A DNA stretch of 24,889 bases from Oscillospiraceae bacterium (GCA_020025175.1 JAHHSM010000018.1:1-24889); one strand, 5' to 3'. Counted from the first letter of the stretch, positions 6,608 through 15,688 are shown. Notes: generated from the sequence alone by a model not told the origin. Translations and numbers: made by a program.

Positions 6608-8707
6608 TTAGGGATATGTGATATCAGTCTCAGTCTCCTCACGCAAAGTAAAGTGTGTCAACATAGACTTCAAAATATTTGCCTGACTGGAAAGCTCTTC
6701 ACTCGCGGCAGCAGACTCTTCAGCAGTAGCAGAGTTGGTCTGCACAACTGCAGAAATCTGATCAATACCCTGTGCAATATGAGCAACAGAATCGGCCTGC
6801 TTATCAGAAGCAGTTGAAATATTCTTAATCTTCTGCTCCACATTCTGCACTCGCTCAACAACTTCCTGCAACGAAGATGCCGTTGCATTTGCTAATTTAC
6901 TGCCGTTTTCAACAGCCAAAACGGAGTTCTGAATCAATGCAGTTGTATTTTTAGCCGCATCCGCAGATTTGGATGCCAAATTACGGACTTCATCTGCAAC
7001 AACTGCAAAGCCCTTACCCGCTCCACCTGCACGCGCAGCTTCAACCGCAGCATTCAATGCAAGGATATTGGTCTGGAATGCAATATTATCAATTGTTTTA
7101 ATGATCTTACCAATTTCAGCAGAAGTTTCATTGATTTCACGCATAGCGTTCAACAGTTCCTGCATGTGCTCATTGCTCTCTGTAACCCCTGTGCCTGCAT
7201 CCGCAGCAATTGTGTTTGCAAGGCTGGCATCATCTGCATTATTTTTGATTCGCACAGAAAGATCATTGATTGTAGTAACCAAATCCTCAATGGAAGATGC
7301 CTGTTCTGTAGCACCCTGAGAAAGTGCCTGTGCGCCGATGGCAACCTGCTCAGATCCGGATTTCACCTGTTCAGATGCTTCCTCGATCTGCCACAAAGTC
7401 TGGCTCAAATTATCACTGATCTTTCTCATATCGCGCAGAATATCGCTGTATGCACCAATATAAAGTTCCTCGCACTGCGAGTCTATACGGAAATTACCGG
7501 CCGCCATATTATTCAGGCAATAATTGATATCCTTGATAATGGTGGCCAGACCATCGCTTGTTTCTGTAAAAATATCAGCCAGTTCACCTAATTCATCATT
7601 AGGCAGTTTGATATGATCTTCATTTTCAGACAAATCACAACGACGCATCTTATCTGCCAAATTCATAACATATCCAATAGGCGAAAGAGCCTTCTTAATG
7701 ATTGTAACCGTAAATGCACTCAGCAGCAAAATACCAATGATACAAGTCAAAACAATAAAAAATGTCATCTTGTTCTGACCTGCAAAGACCTCATTCGTAT
7801 TGACCGCCAAACCACTAAACCACTGCAAATTTGTACCATCCAGTGTAATCGGAATATAGCTGACAATTGCTTCTTTATTGCCGAAGTGTTCGCTTGTTCC
7901 GCTGGTCAGGACAGGCTGGTTATTCTGCGCAGCATCTGCCACAGCTTTGCCGATCTTGCTTTCAGGATCAAGATAAGAACCCAATCTGCTTGCGTCAGCG
8001 GAATCTGCAATGTACATACCCTGAGCAGACAAAATTGTACTGTACGCAGTATCGTATCCACCGTTATCAAATGTAATGCCATTGATGCTTTCCGCCAGAA
8101 TATCGCAGTTTGCTACACCAATAAATGTTCCATCCGCATTCAAAACGGGTGTGCTCAGCGTAATCAAGTAGACGGTATCACCATTGGTCAACTCATAAAG
8201 ATATGGCTCAGTGATAAAAGTTTTACCCGAATCACGTGCGCCGGTATAGTATTCACCTGTACGGTAAACATCGTAATCATTCAAAACATCAACAGAAATC
8301 TTACCATCGTCACGATAGGCATAATACGATAAACCTTTTGGGGTGTCCGGGAAATACTTGTTTGGCTCAAATGCAAAATATGCACCAAAGATTTTATCAT
8401 TGTCTAAAACACCCTTCAGTGTTTCAATCAAAATAGGCTCTGCATCTATGCGGTTAAGTAAACCATAGTGGCGAACCTCTTTTGACAGGGAATGAGAAAA
8501 TGCATTCATATTTTCCACGTAGGAATCCACTTTTGCTGCATTCATTTGTGCAAGATGGCCTACCTCACTGTCGATCGACTCTTTTGTAGCCATACGCGAC
8601 ATATAGACAACGATAGATGACAGCAATATCATAATAATCAATAGCAATGCAATGATCTTTGCTGGTATTTTAACTGTCAGCCTTGAAAAAACTTCTTTTT
8701 TCTTCAT
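6608..8707 (-). CDS. Methyl-accepting chemotaxis protein with dCache sensor domain
   Basis: A 699-residue transmembrane chemoreceptor. One membrane helix (about 18-36) precedes a large extracellular dCache-type domain (about 37-305; note EYYTGARDSGK near 152-162 and VANCDI ending at 203), and a second helix (313-337) leads to a HAMP domain (about 338-395) and a long cytoplasmic coiled coil. The signalling tip (IDNIAFQTNILALNAAVEAARAGG and beyond, about 539-578) is nearly the universal MCP sequence that binds CheA and CheW. No C-terminal CheR-docking pentapeptide is present; it ends DITYP. Methylation helices flank the tip. The ligand cannot be read: the amino-acid-binding dCache motif does not match cleanly. 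The start follows GGAGGAGAATT. The gene is monocistronic, and no chemotaxis genes are nearby. Confidence 0.95.
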   Translation of the reverse strand: MKKKEVFSRLTVKIPAKIIALLLIIMILLSSIVVYMSRMATKESIDSEVGHLAQMNAAKVDSYVENMNAFSHSLSKEVRHYGLLNRIDAEPILIETLKGVLDNDKIFGAYFAFEPNKYFPDTPKGLSYYAYRDDGKISVDVLNDYDVYRTGEYYTGARDSGKTFITEPYLYELTNGDTVYLITLSTPVLNADGTFIGVANCDILAESINGITFDNGGYDTAYSTILSAQGMYIADSADASRLGSYLDPESKIGKAVADAAQNNQPVLTSGTSEHFGNKEAIVSYIPITLDGTNLQWFSGLAVNTNEVFAGQNKMTFFIVLTCIIGILLLSAFTVTIIKKALSPIGYVMNLADKMRRCDLSENEDHIKLPNDELGELADIFTETSDGLATIIKDINYCLNNMAAGNFRIDSQCEELYIGAYSDILRDMRKISDNLSQTLWQIEEASEQVKSGSEQVAIGAQALSQGATEQASSIEDLVTTINDLSVRIKNNADDASLANTIAADAGTGVTESNEHMQELLNAMREINETSAEIGKIIKTIDNIAFQTNILALNAAVEAARAGGAGKGFAVVADEVRNLASKSADAAKNTTALIQNSVLAVENGSKLANATASSLQEVVERVQNVEQKIKNISTASDKQADSVAHIAQGIDQISAVVQTNSATAEESAAASEELSSQANILKSMLTHFTLREETETDITYP

Positions 8708-8764
8708 AATTCTCCTCCACTATCGGCTAAATATATTGTCAAATTCTGTAAGTTATTCTTTTTC

Positions 8765-8793
8765 ATTATATGGTATGTCAAAACTTATGTCAA
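8765..8793 (-). promoter_or_regulatory. Consensus sigma-A-type promoter of the chemoreceptor gene
   Basis: On the minus strand TTGACA (8793-8788) and TATAAT (8770-8765) are spaced by exactly 17 bases, a full consensus match. TTGACAT occurs twice here, 13 bases apart. The start codon is about 50 bases downstream. Confidence 0.85.
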
Positions 8794-8918
8794 CACGATT
8801 ATCTAAAATCATCTATTTCCAAACACTTTTAGACAACAACTATGTTCGTGGGCGTCACAACGTTTCTATCACTGCCTCTTATGCATATTATAATTGCTAT
8901 TTAAAATTGCAGAAAAAT

Positions 8919-8953
8919 AAACGCTGCTCAGCCTTAAAACCTGAGCAGCGTCT
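8919..8953 (-). terminator. Intrinsic terminator of hppA
   Basis: An 11-bp stem (8921-8931 with 8941-8951) with a 9-base loop, followed on the minus strand by TTATTTTT. It lies about 90 bases beyond the hppA stop. Confidence 0.85.
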
Positions 8954-9039
8954 ATTTTTACTTCTGTATGCCTTTTCGAATATATGAATTGCAGAATTAA
9001 TTAAACTGTATCAAATATTCACCAAAATACCAGTTCTAA

Positions 9040-11130
9040 TTACATGAAATTCATCAGATTGAATGCCAGAATCAAGCCAGAGAATACAATAGAAACTGTG
9101 GAGCACAGCTTGATCAGGATATTCAAAGAAGGACCGGAAGTGTCCTTGAAAGGATCGCCGACAGTATCGCCGACAACAGCAGCCTTATGCTGGTCAGAAC
9201 CCTTACCACCGTGATGTCCGGATTCAATATACTTCTTCGCATTATCCCATGCACCGCCGGCATTAGACATAAATACAGCCATAGCAAAACCAGTGACAGA
9301 AACACCACCCAACAGACCGACAACACCAATGGGACCCAGGATTAAACCAGTAATGATGGGAACCAGAATAGCCAGCAGTGCAGGCTTGACCATCTCCTGC
9401 AGAGCACCCTTGGTGCACAGAGAAACACAGGACGCATAATCAGGATCAGCCTTGTACTCCATAATACCGGTAATCTCACGGAACTGACGACGTACTTCCA
9501 CAACAATAGACTGTGCTGCCTTCTGCACCGCACTCATGGTAAATGCAGAGAACACAAAAGTCAGCATAGCACCAACAAATAAGCCAACCAACATCAAAGG
9601 ATTGGTCAAAGAAAGATCCAATACTTCTTCAGTATTTCTCTGAACGATATCAACATAAGATACCAGCAGAGCCAAAGCAGTCAGAGATGCAGAACCGATT
9701 GCAAAACCCTTACCCGTCGCAGCAGTTGTATTGCCAAGAGAATCCAGTGCATCTGTACGCTCACGAACTTCTTCCGGCAGACCGCTCATCTCAGCAATAC
9801 CACCTGCATTATCTGCAACAGGACCATAAGCATCCGTTGCCAAAGTAATACCCAAAGTGGAAAGCATACCAACAGCAGCAATACCGATACCGTACAGACC
9901 CAGATTGAATTCCGCCGCACCGCCTGCAGCAAAGAAGCTGACCAGAACAGCAGCAGCGACAATCAGAATAGAAGCCATAGTGGACTTCAGACCCAGAGAA
10001 ATACCACCAATGATGATTGTAGCAGGGCCAGTCTCAGAAGTTGCAGCCAACTCCTGGGTGGGCTTATATGTGTCAGATGTGTAATACTCAGTAAAGTAAC
10101 CAATTGCGCAGCCGCCTACCAGACCGGCAAGAATCGCAACGTAAACACCCCAGTTGCCATCCAGAACCCACCAGGTCAGAGGTGCAGCAATAATCGCAGC
10201 CAAAACAGCAGCAGTATAGGTACCTGTACGCAGAGACTTCAGCAAAGACTGCTGTGTAGCATCTTCACGGGTCTTAACCAAGAAGGAACCAATGATAGAG
10301 CAGACGATACCGGTAGCAGCCAGCAGCAGCGGCAGCAGCATACCGTTAAAGCCATAACCCGCAATAGCACCCAGAGAGAATGTAGCCAAAATAGAACCAA
10401 CATAAGATTCGTACAAGTCAGCGCCCATACCAGCAACGTCACCGACGTTATCGCCAACATTATCTGCAATCGTAGCAGGGTTACGCGGATCATCCTCGGG
10501 AATACCAGCTTCAACCTTACCAACCAGATCAGCACCAACGTCAGCAGCCTTGGTATAGATACCACCGCCAACACGAGCAAACAGAGCCATAAAGGATGCA
10601 CCCATACCATTCATAACCATAATTGCGCCAATTTCAGTGGGTTCAACTACACCAAAAACAAAGTGCAGCAACATATACCACATAGTGATATCCAACATAC
10701 CCAGACCAACCACGGTAAAGCCCATGACGGAACCAGAAGAAAACGCAATACGCAGACCCTTGTTCAGGCTTTCAGAGGCAGCCTGAGCTGTACGTGCATT
10801 CGATGCAGTAGCGATCTTCATACCGATAAAACCTGCCAGCATGGAGAACACACCGCCAGTCACAAATGCAAAGGGGGTGAACTTGGACAGCATCTGACCG
10901 TTAGTTGCAAATGCCATAATCAGCAAAGCAATAAACACCACTGCAAAAACTTTAAATACAGTATTATACTGCTGCTTCAAATAAGCATTTGCACCCTCAC
11001 GAATGGACTTGGCAATTTTCTGCATTTTTTCAGTTCCCTCAGAATATGCCATGACCTTTTTTGCCTGTACTAAGGCAAAAATACCGGCAATGGCTGCCCC
11101 AAGGAAACCAATCGCAAATAAGTAATCCAT
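9040..11130 (-). CDS. hppA: Membrane-bound ion-translocating pyrophosphatase, K+-dependent, probably Na+-pumping
   Basis: A 696-residue integral membrane enzyme with about 16 helices that couples pyrophosphate hydrolysis to ion export. The substrate site is intact: DVGADLVGKVE (197-207), the DNVGDNVGD cluster (223-231) and a late DNAKKYIE block. GNTTAATGKG (466-475) carries the Ala and Gly of the K+-dependent class; K+-independent enzymes have Lys at the first of these positions. In helix 6 the acidic residue is Glu241 in DLYESYVGS, the position described for Na+-pumping members, rather than one turn later as in plant H+ pumps. From this I infer a K+-dependent Na+-PPase. It starts at ATG after AAGGAGTG and is a single-gene unit with its own promoter and terminator. 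The PPi-pump identity is certain; ion choice is inferred. Confidence 0.97.
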   Translation of the reverse strand: MDYLFAIGFLGAAIAGIFALVQAKKVMAYSEGTEKMQKIAKSIREGANAYLKQQYNTVFKVFAVVFIALLIMAFATNGQMLSKFTPFAFVTGGVFSMLAGFIGMKIATASNARTAQAASESLNKGLRIAFSSGSVMGFTVVGLGMLDITMWYMLLHFVFGVVEPTEIGAIMVMNGMGASFMALFARVGGGIYTKAADVGADLVGKVEAGIPEDDPRNPATIADNVGDNVGDVAGMGADLYESYVGSILATFSLGAIAGYGFNGMLLPLLLAATGIVCSIIGSFLVKTREDATQQSLLKSLRTGTYTAAVLAAIIAAPLTWWVLDGNWGVYVAILAGLVGGCAIGYFTEYYTSDTYKPTQELAATSETGPATIIIGGISLGLKSTMASILIVAAAVLVSFFAAGGAAEFNLGLYGIGIAAVGMLSTLGITLATDAYGPVADNAGGIAEMSGLPEEVRERTDALDSLGNTTAATGKGFAIGSASLTALALLVSYVDIVQRNTEEVLDLSLTNPLMLVGLFVGAMLTFVFSAFTMSAVQKAAQSIVVEVRRQFREITGIMEYKADPDYASCVSLCTKGALQEMVKPALLAILVPIITGLILGPIGVVGLLGGVSVTGFAMAVFMSNAGGAWDNAKKYIESGHHGGKGSDQHKAAVVGDTVGDPFKDTSGPSLNILIKLCSTVSIVFSGLILAFNLMNFM

Positions 11131-11150
11131 TAAATAACACTCCTTTTCCT

Positions 11151-11179
11151 ATGCTTCGAAGTATTCTTCTAGAAAGCAT
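11151..11179 (-). promoter_or_regulatory. Hairpin in the hppA 5' leader
   Basis: In the transcript ATGCTTTC pairs with GAAGCAT with one bulge, and inside it GAAG-AATA-CTTC forms a second short hairpin, ending about 6 bases before the AAGGAG site. It may affect translation or stability of the mRNA. Confidence 0.35.
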
Positions 11180-11185
11180 TTTCAT

Positions 11186-11213
11186 ATTGTACCACACAGT
11201 GGGACATTTGCAA
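11186..11213 (-). promoter_or_regulatory. Probable promoter of hppA
   Basis: On the minus strand TTGCAA (11213-11208), a 16-base spacer and TACAAT (11191-11186), about 55 bases upstream of the start codon. Confidence 0.65.
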
Positions 11214-11324
11214 GCAAATATTGTGCATTTTTCTTCTTGATAATTACACTTTTTACATTATATCCAAAAAATCATCATTCTATTTAGTCGAAATCTCCAA
11301 AAACAATCCCTTTTATTAAACAGC

Positions 11325-11360
11325 AAAAGACAGCGAAGCAATATCACTCCGCTGCCTTTT
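11325..11360 (-). terminator. Intrinsic terminator of ilvE
   Basis: A 14-bp stem with two G-T pairs (11325-11338 with 11347-11360), ending in TTTT on the minus strand, 10 bases after the ilvE stop. Confidence 0.8.
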
Positions 11361-11369
11361 GCTGCTCTT

Positions 11370-12395
11370 TTATTCTACGGTATGAAGCCAGCCTTCAGGC
11401 GCTTCAATACGTCCCATTTGAATTCCAGTCAACGTATCATACAGTTTTTGCGTAACAGGCCCCATTTTTTCCATGCCTGCACGCATGCAGATTTCCGTGC
11501 CATGATCCACAATTTTGCCAACAGGAGAAATGACCGCCGCAGTGCCGCACAAGCCGCATTCTGCAAACTCCTTCACCTCATCCATGTATACCTCTCTCTC
11601 TTCGCACTCCAGCCCCAAGTACTCCTTTGCCACGTACATCAAACTGCGCCGCGTGATGGAAGGCAAAATGCTGTCAGACTTCGGTGTAACCACTTTGTTA
11701 TCATGTGTTACAAAGATAAAATTAGCACCGCCTGTCTCCTCTACTTTTGTACGAGTGGACGCATCCAAATACATATTTTCATCATACCCATCTTCATGAG
11801 CACTTACAATGGCATGTAAACTCATGGCATAGTTCAGACCGGCTTTGATATGTCCTGTGCCATGCGGTGCTGCACGGTCAAAATCAGATACACGAAGCGT
11901 TAAAGGCTTTGCCCCTCCTTTAAAATAAGGCCCCACAGGTGTGGCAAATACACGAAACTGATACTCATCTGCAGGTTTTACGCCAATTACGGGATTTGTA
12001 CCAAACATATAGGGACGCAAATACAGTGTTGCGCCGGAGCCATACGGCGGCACCCATGCTGCATTGGCACGAACAACATCTTCAACTGCCTTCACAAAAT
12101 TTTCCTCAGGATAAACAGGCATTTCCAAACGGCGTGCAGAATCAGCCATACGAGCAGCATTTAAGTCCGGGCGAAAAATAACGATACGTCCATCTTCTGT
12201 TGTGTAAGCCTTCATACCCTCAAATACAGTCTGCGCGTATTGCAGCACACCTGCACATTCATTGATGGTCACCTCAGCATCATCCGTAAGGATTCCTTCA
12301 CTCCATATGCCGTCTTTATAATTAGAAACAAATCGTTTATCTGTTTTGATATAACCAAAGCCCAAGTTGCTCCAATCAATATTCTTCTTTTCCAT
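11370..12395 (-). CDS. ilvE: Branched-chain amino acid aminotransferase
   Basis: A 341-residue class IV PLP enzyme that interconverts leucine, isoleucine and valine with their 2-oxo acids using glutamate/2-oxoglutarate in the cytosol. The fold markers are in order: QTVFEGMKAY (55-64), RPDLNAARM, LYLRPYMFG near 124-132, the PLP lysine Lys184 in GHIKAGLNYA, and VEETGGANFIFV (218-229), which holds the Glu that contacts the PLP nitrogen, followed by DSILPSITRRS. The full length is normal for IlvE type II. It starts at ATG after GGAGAGG. It is monocistronic from a clear promoter with a leader of about 110 bases. No T-box or attenuator-like terminator was recognised in that leader. Confidence 0.96.
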   Translation of the reverse strand: MEKKNIDWSNLGFGYIKTDKRFVSNYKDGIWSEGILTDDAEVTINECAGVLQYAQTVFEGMKAYTTEDGRIVIFRPDLNAARMADSARRLEMPVYPEENFVKAVEDVVRANAAWVPPYGSGATLYLRPYMFGTNPVIGVKPADEYQFRVFATPVGPYFKGGAKPLTLRVSDFDRAAPHGTGHIKAGLNYAMSLHAIVSAHEDGYDENMYLDASTRTKVEETGGANFIFVTHDNKVVTPKSDSILPSITRRSLMYVAKEYLGLECEEREVYMDEVKEFAECGLCGTAAVISPVGKIVDHGTEICMRAGMEKMGPVTQKLYDTLTGIQMGRIEAPEGWLHTVE

Positions 12396-12515
12396 CGTTA
12401 CTTTTCCTCTCCTGTTCTTTGAATTTCCATTCCTTTGGAAAAGGTTGTAAAGCCGCAGCTGCCATTTTTCTGCTACGATTCCAGTGCACCCCTTCCTTTT
12501 TGATGCTTGGTTGAT

Positions 12516-12543
12516 ATTTTAGCACATTAAAGTGAATTGTCAA
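12516..12543 (-). promoter_or_regulatory. Promoter of ilvE
   Basis: On the minus strand TTGACA (12543-12538), a 16-base spacer and TAAAAT (12521-12516), giving a leader of roughly 110 bases before the ilvE start. Confidence 0.75.
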
Positions 12544-12563
12544 GAAATCCCACATAATCAATA

Positions 12564-12593
12564 AAAAAAGCTGCGTACATACGCAGCTTTTTT
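12564..12593 (-). terminator. Terminator of the DUF1385-to-pgsA operon
   Basis: A perfect palindromic stem (12564-12577 with 12580-12593; GCTGCGTA core) with an A-run before and a T-run after it, one base past the pgsA stop. The tract is symmetrical, but only the minus-strand operon needs it. Confidence 0.9.
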
Positions 12594-12594
12594 A

Positions 12595-13122
12595 TTATAG
12601 ATTCGACCAATCAATCACATGCTTATTCTTAATAAAATACTCAATTCCAGAATATACAGTTGTGAGCAAAATTACAATCCAGCAAATAGTATTCACCAAC
12701 GAAGAAATCGGCAGCAGCATCAAAATAATACACACCATCGTTGCAGCTGTTTTTACTTTACCGGACCATGCGGCAGCAATGACCTTTCCGTCCGTTGCTG
12801 CAATCATGCGCAAACCGCTGACTGCCAACTCGCGTGCCAACACAATCGCAAAGGCCCATGCAGGCATCTGATGCCATGAAACAAACATAATCATTGCCGT
12901 CATTACCAAGATCTTATCAGCCAACGGATCCATAAATTTGCCGAAGTCAGTAACCAAATTACGGCTGCGTGCAATATATCCATCCAAAAAATCCGTCAAA
13001 CTTGCAACAGCAAAAATCACCAATGCTACATAATTAGAATATTGAAAATCCCCATACAGTACGACCACAAACACAGGAATCAGGATGACGCGCAAAAGTG
13101 TCAATTTGTTTGCAAGATTCAT
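12595..13122 (-). CDS. pgsA: CDP-diacylglycerol-glycerol-3-phosphate 3-phosphatidyltransferase
   Basis: A 175-residue integral membrane enzyme that makes phosphatidylglycerol phosphate from CDP-diacylglycerol and glycerol 3-phosphate, the committed step to phosphatidylglycerol and cardiolipin. The CDP-alcohol phosphotransferase signature is complete: Asp44-x2-Asp47-Gly48-x2-Ala51-Arg52 ... Gly61-x3-Asp65-x3-Asp69, within DFLDGYIARSR and TDFGKFMDPLADK. About five or six hydrophobic helices follow the usual pattern. The start overlaps the rimO stop by four bases (ATGA), so it is translationally coupled, and it is the last gene of the operon. The rimO-pgsA pairing is common in Clostridia. Confidence 0.95.
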   Translation of the reverse strand: MNLANKLTLLRVILIPVFVVVLYGDFQYSNYVALVIFAVASLTDFLDGYIARSRNLVTDFGKFMDPLADKILVMTAMIMFVSWHQMPAWAFAIVLARELAVSGLRMIAATDGKVIAAAWSGKVKTAATMVCIILMLLPISSLVNTICWIVILLTTVYSGIEYFIKNKHVIDWSNL

Positions 13123-14453
13123 CTATATTCATCCTCCACTGCTTCACCGGTCATATCACCATCCATGCTACCGGTAATCCGAACAGGCACAAAGGCACCT
13201 GGTGCAACTTCATTATCTGCAACAAAATATACATGCCCGTCTACATCAGGCGAGTCTGCATAACTGCGGCCGATGTACATCTGTGCCTGTGGATCAAATC
13301 CCTCACAGAGTACCTCAATCACATCGCCCATCCAACTCTCATTAAATTCATCCATAATGCGGGATTGGATATCTACCAGCAGCTCCACGCGGCGGTTTGC
13401 CTCATCTTCATCCACACGCTCTTCCATAGCAGCCGCAGGCGTTCCTTCCTCTGGAGAATATGCAAAGACTCCGGCACGCTGAAATTTTTGCTCTTTCAAA
13501 AATTCACACAGCTCTTCGAAAGCGTCTTCATCCTCATAAGGGAGACCAGCTATGATGCTGGTGCGGATAACCACACCAGGAATTCGTTCCTTTAACTTGG
13601 CGAATAATTCTCTCAAATAAGCTTTATCTCCGCGCCGATGCATTTTATCCAGCACCAAATCATTGCAATGCTGAATCGGAATATCCAGATATGGGATGAT
13701 TTTTTCTTCTGTCGCAATCGTATCGATCAAATCTTCCGTAATTTCATCGGGATATAGATAATGGAGACGGATCCAATGCACACCATTGATGGCACACAGC
13801 TTATGCAGCAGCTCCGCCAATTTGTGCCCGCCGTACAGATCGATACCATAGCGCGTAATATCCTGTGCGATAATGATCAATTCCTTCGCTCCACCGCGCA
13901 CCAATTCCTCCGCTTCAGCCACAATATTCTCCATAGGGCGGCTTCGGAATTTACCGCGCAGCGACGGAATGACACAGTAGGCGCAATGATTGTCGCATCC
14001 CTCCGCAATACGGATGTATGTAGAATATTCCGGTGTCACCAAAATACGGTCACCTTCATCCACCGGCGCATTGATGCTGCCGAAATACTTCGGCGTTCCA
14101 CCGCCCATAGCTTCTTCCGCAGCAGCAACAACATCTACATAACTTCCGCAGCCCAAAACACCATCTACCTCAGGCAGCTCTTCCAAAATCTGCTCGCCAT
14201 AACGCTGCGAAAGGCATCCCGAAACCAAGATTTTTTTGATCTTTCCTTCTTCTTTCAGCTTTGCCATTTGCAGAATATTGTCGATTGCTTCGGACTTTGC
14301 ACTGTCAATAAATCCGCAGGTATTGATAACTACAACATCAGATCCTGCCTGTTCTTTACATAATGTATGTTCACTGTCACGAACCAGCGCCATCATCTGT
14401 TCACAGTTAACCAGATTTTTGGCACAGCCAAGAGATATAAATGATATTTTCAA
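13119..14453 (-). CDS. rimO: Ribosomal protein S12 methylthiotransferase, radical SAM
   Basis: A 444-residue enzyme that adds a methylthio group to an aspartate of ribosomal protein S12. The N-terminal UPF0004 domain supplies Cys10 (SLGCAKNLV), Cys46 (NTCGF) and Cys80 (SGCLSQRYG) for one [4Fe-4S] cluster; the radical SAM motif Cys153-x3-Cys157-x2-Cys160 (EGCDNHCAYC) binds the second. A TRAM-like domain occupies about residues 375-440. SLGCAKNLVNCEQM and the length are RimO-like rather than MiaB-like. The start is TTG at 14453, preceded by AAAGGAG at 10 bases, inside the 15-base gap after the nitroreductase gene. It overlaps pgsA by four bases. Confidence 0.95.
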   Translation of the reverse strand: MKISFISLGCAKNLVNCEQMMALVRDSEHTLCKEQAGSDVVVINTCGFIDSAKSEAIDNILQMAKLKEEGKIKKILVSGCLSQRYGEQILEELPEVDGVLGCGSYVDVVAAAEEAMGGGTPKYFGSINAPVDEGDRILVTPEYSTYIRIAEGCDNHCAYCVIPSLRGKFRSRPMENIVAEAEELVRGGAKELIIIAQDITRYGIDLYGGHKLAELLHKLCAINGVHWIRLHYLYPDEITEDLIDTIATEEKIIPYLDIPIQHCNDLVLDKMHRRGDKAYLRELFAKLKERIPGVVIRTSIIAGLPYEDEDAFEELCEFLKEQKFQRAGVFAYSPEEGTPAAAMEERVDEDEANRRVELLVDIQSRIMDEFNESWMGDVIEVLCEGFDPQAQMYIGRSYADSPDVDGHVYFVADNEVAPGAFVPVRITGSMDGDMTGEAVEDEYR

Positions 14454-14468
14454 AGTTTTTTCGCTCCT

Positions 14469-15059
14469 TTAGATGAATGTATAACGTCCACCCTTGCGTT
14501 TGGGTGCCCGCGGATCCTCATCAGGATATCCCAATGTCAATGCCGCAATGAATTCGCCGTGGTCCGATGCAAAGGCCGATTCAAACAGACCGCCGCATTC
14601 CACATGATTCGGCGCACCGATCCAACAAGACCCGATACCGCGATTCCATGCAGCCAGCTGCATATTTTGAATGGCAGCGGATATGCTCTCAATACCATTG
14701 TCGCGATCGCCCTTATCCTGCTTTATGTCCTCTTTTTTATTCGCATAAATTAAAACACATGCCGGTGCATTTCCTAATGTAACGAGAAAATTATTTGTCT
14801 GTGCGATCACCTCAGGATAGTCGCGAAATCTTTCCTGCAAAACAGGATTCATCCGCAGCGCTACGATCGACATCAATGCACGAATCTGACCCATCTTTTC
14901 AGGCGTTCTCGCAACAACAAAGTACCAAGGCTGCAAGTTAATACCGGATGGTGCATAAAGTCCCGCTTGAACAATTTCTTCCAAAATTTCATCCGAAATT
15001 TCTACTGTTCGATATTTGCGAATACTGCGTCGTTCCAAAATCACTTTCAGCGCATCCAT
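14469..15059 (-). CDS. Nitroreductase-family FMN oxidoreductase
   Basis: A 196-residue protein of the nitroreductase fold, usually a dimer binding FMN and using NAD(P)H. It opens with the flavin-phosphate-binding RRSIRKYR (10-17), then APSGINLQPWYFVV (about 37-50), and near the end GIGSCWIGAP (about 145-154) and KRKGGRYTFI. These are usual for the clostridial members; the natural substrate is unknown and may be a quinone or flavin. ATG at 15059 is chosen: GGAGG lies 10 bases upstream and overlaps the end of recX, while upstream in-frame starts sit in that site. It lies 5 bases after the recX stop and 15 bases before rimO, so it is part of the operon. Confidence 0.92.
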   Translation of the reverse strand: MDALKVILERRSIRKYRTVEISDEILEEIVQAGLYAPSGINLQPWYFVVARTPEKMGQIRALMSIVALRMNPVLQERFRDYPEVIAQTNNFLVTLGNAPACVLIYANKKEDIKQDKGDRDNGIESISAAIQNMQLAAWNRGIGSCWIGAPNHVECGGLFESAFASDHGEFIAALTLGYPDEDPRAPKRKGGRYTFI

Positions 15060-15064
15060 TGCAC

Positions 15065-15688
15065 TCACTCCTCCCAAAATTTTCGATCTACTCGGCCTAA
15101 AGCCTCTTTGATATCATCCCAACGGAAACCACGGCGGCGCAGACCGTCGCTTATTCTTTTCATCATCTTTTCATCCGCAGGCTTTCCATGTAATTTCCCG
15201 GCAATATAACGATCAATCGCCGCCTCAGGATCATTCGACTCCTCTTCAATCGCCTCATCCCAAAGTTCTCTCGGAACTCCCCTGCGATAAAGCTCATCGC
15301 GCATTTTTCCGGGACCGTATCCCATCACCGCATAGTGACGAACCACACTTTTGGCATAGCTCAGGTCATCCAATGCTCCAATCTCTTCCAGCCAGTTCAC
15401 CGCATCTTCTGCATGCTCCGCACTTTCGCCCTTTTGCAGTAATCGTTTATATAATTCTTTTTTTGAAAGTGCTTTGACTCCGATCATCGCAGCAGCACGC
15501 ATACGCGCTCCCGAAGTGCCTGCTGCCTCTTTCAGTGCCTTTATTTCTTTCGCAGAAAGTTCCCTACCGGGATAAAGTGAAAATTCGAGAATTTCTTTCT
15601 CCGTCACTTTCAAAAGGGTTTCATCAACGCAATAAACCAAAAATCTTCCCTTTACATGTGGTGACGGCTCTATTTTACTGATTGTCAT
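15065..15688 (-). CDS. recX: RecX regulatory protein
   Basis: A 207-residue helical protein that modulates RecA filaments. The RecX repeats are seen in LSKKELYKRLLQKGESAEHAEDAVNWLEEIGALDDLSYAKS, then VRHYAVMGYGPGKMRDELYRRGVPRELWDEAIEE, then the C-terminal SDGLRRRGFRWDDIKEAL, each a three-helix unit. An N-terminal strand-rich extension (about 1-60) is typical of Firmicute RecX. The ATG at 15688 overlaps the last 14 bases of recA in another frame; an in-frame ATG at 15697 is the alternative start. No good free-standing ribosome binding site is seen, which fits translational coupling to recA. Confidence 0.92.
   Translation of the reverse strand: MTISKIEPSPHVKGRFLVYCVDETLLKVTEKEILEFSLYPGRELSAKEIKALKEAAGTSGARMRAAAMIGVKALSKKELYKRLLQKGESAEHAEDAVNWLEEIGALDDLSYAKSVVRHYAVMGYGPGKMRDELYRRGVPRELWDEAIEEESNDPEAAIDRYIAGKLHGKPADEKMMKRISDGLRRRGFRWDDIKEALGRVDRKFWEE

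Larger units (their letters stand above)
8708..9039. other. Intergenic region upstream of the chemoreceptor, with two regulatory sites
   Basis: No gene is seen. It contains the chemoreceptor promoter (8765-8793), the hppA terminator (8921-8951) and AT-rich sequence between them. Confidence 0.75.

Noticed and set aside
7613..8332. Long plus-strand open frame opposite the chemoreceptor gene
   Set aside because: It is antisense to a certain gene, low-complexity in composition and has no ribosome binding site.
12376..12480. Possible short upstream frame in the ilvE leader (M-A-A-A-A-L..., overlapping the ilvE start)
   Set aside because: It lacks a run of branched-chain amino acid codons, has no convincing ribosome binding site, and no competing terminator hairpin was seen, so attenuation is not supported.
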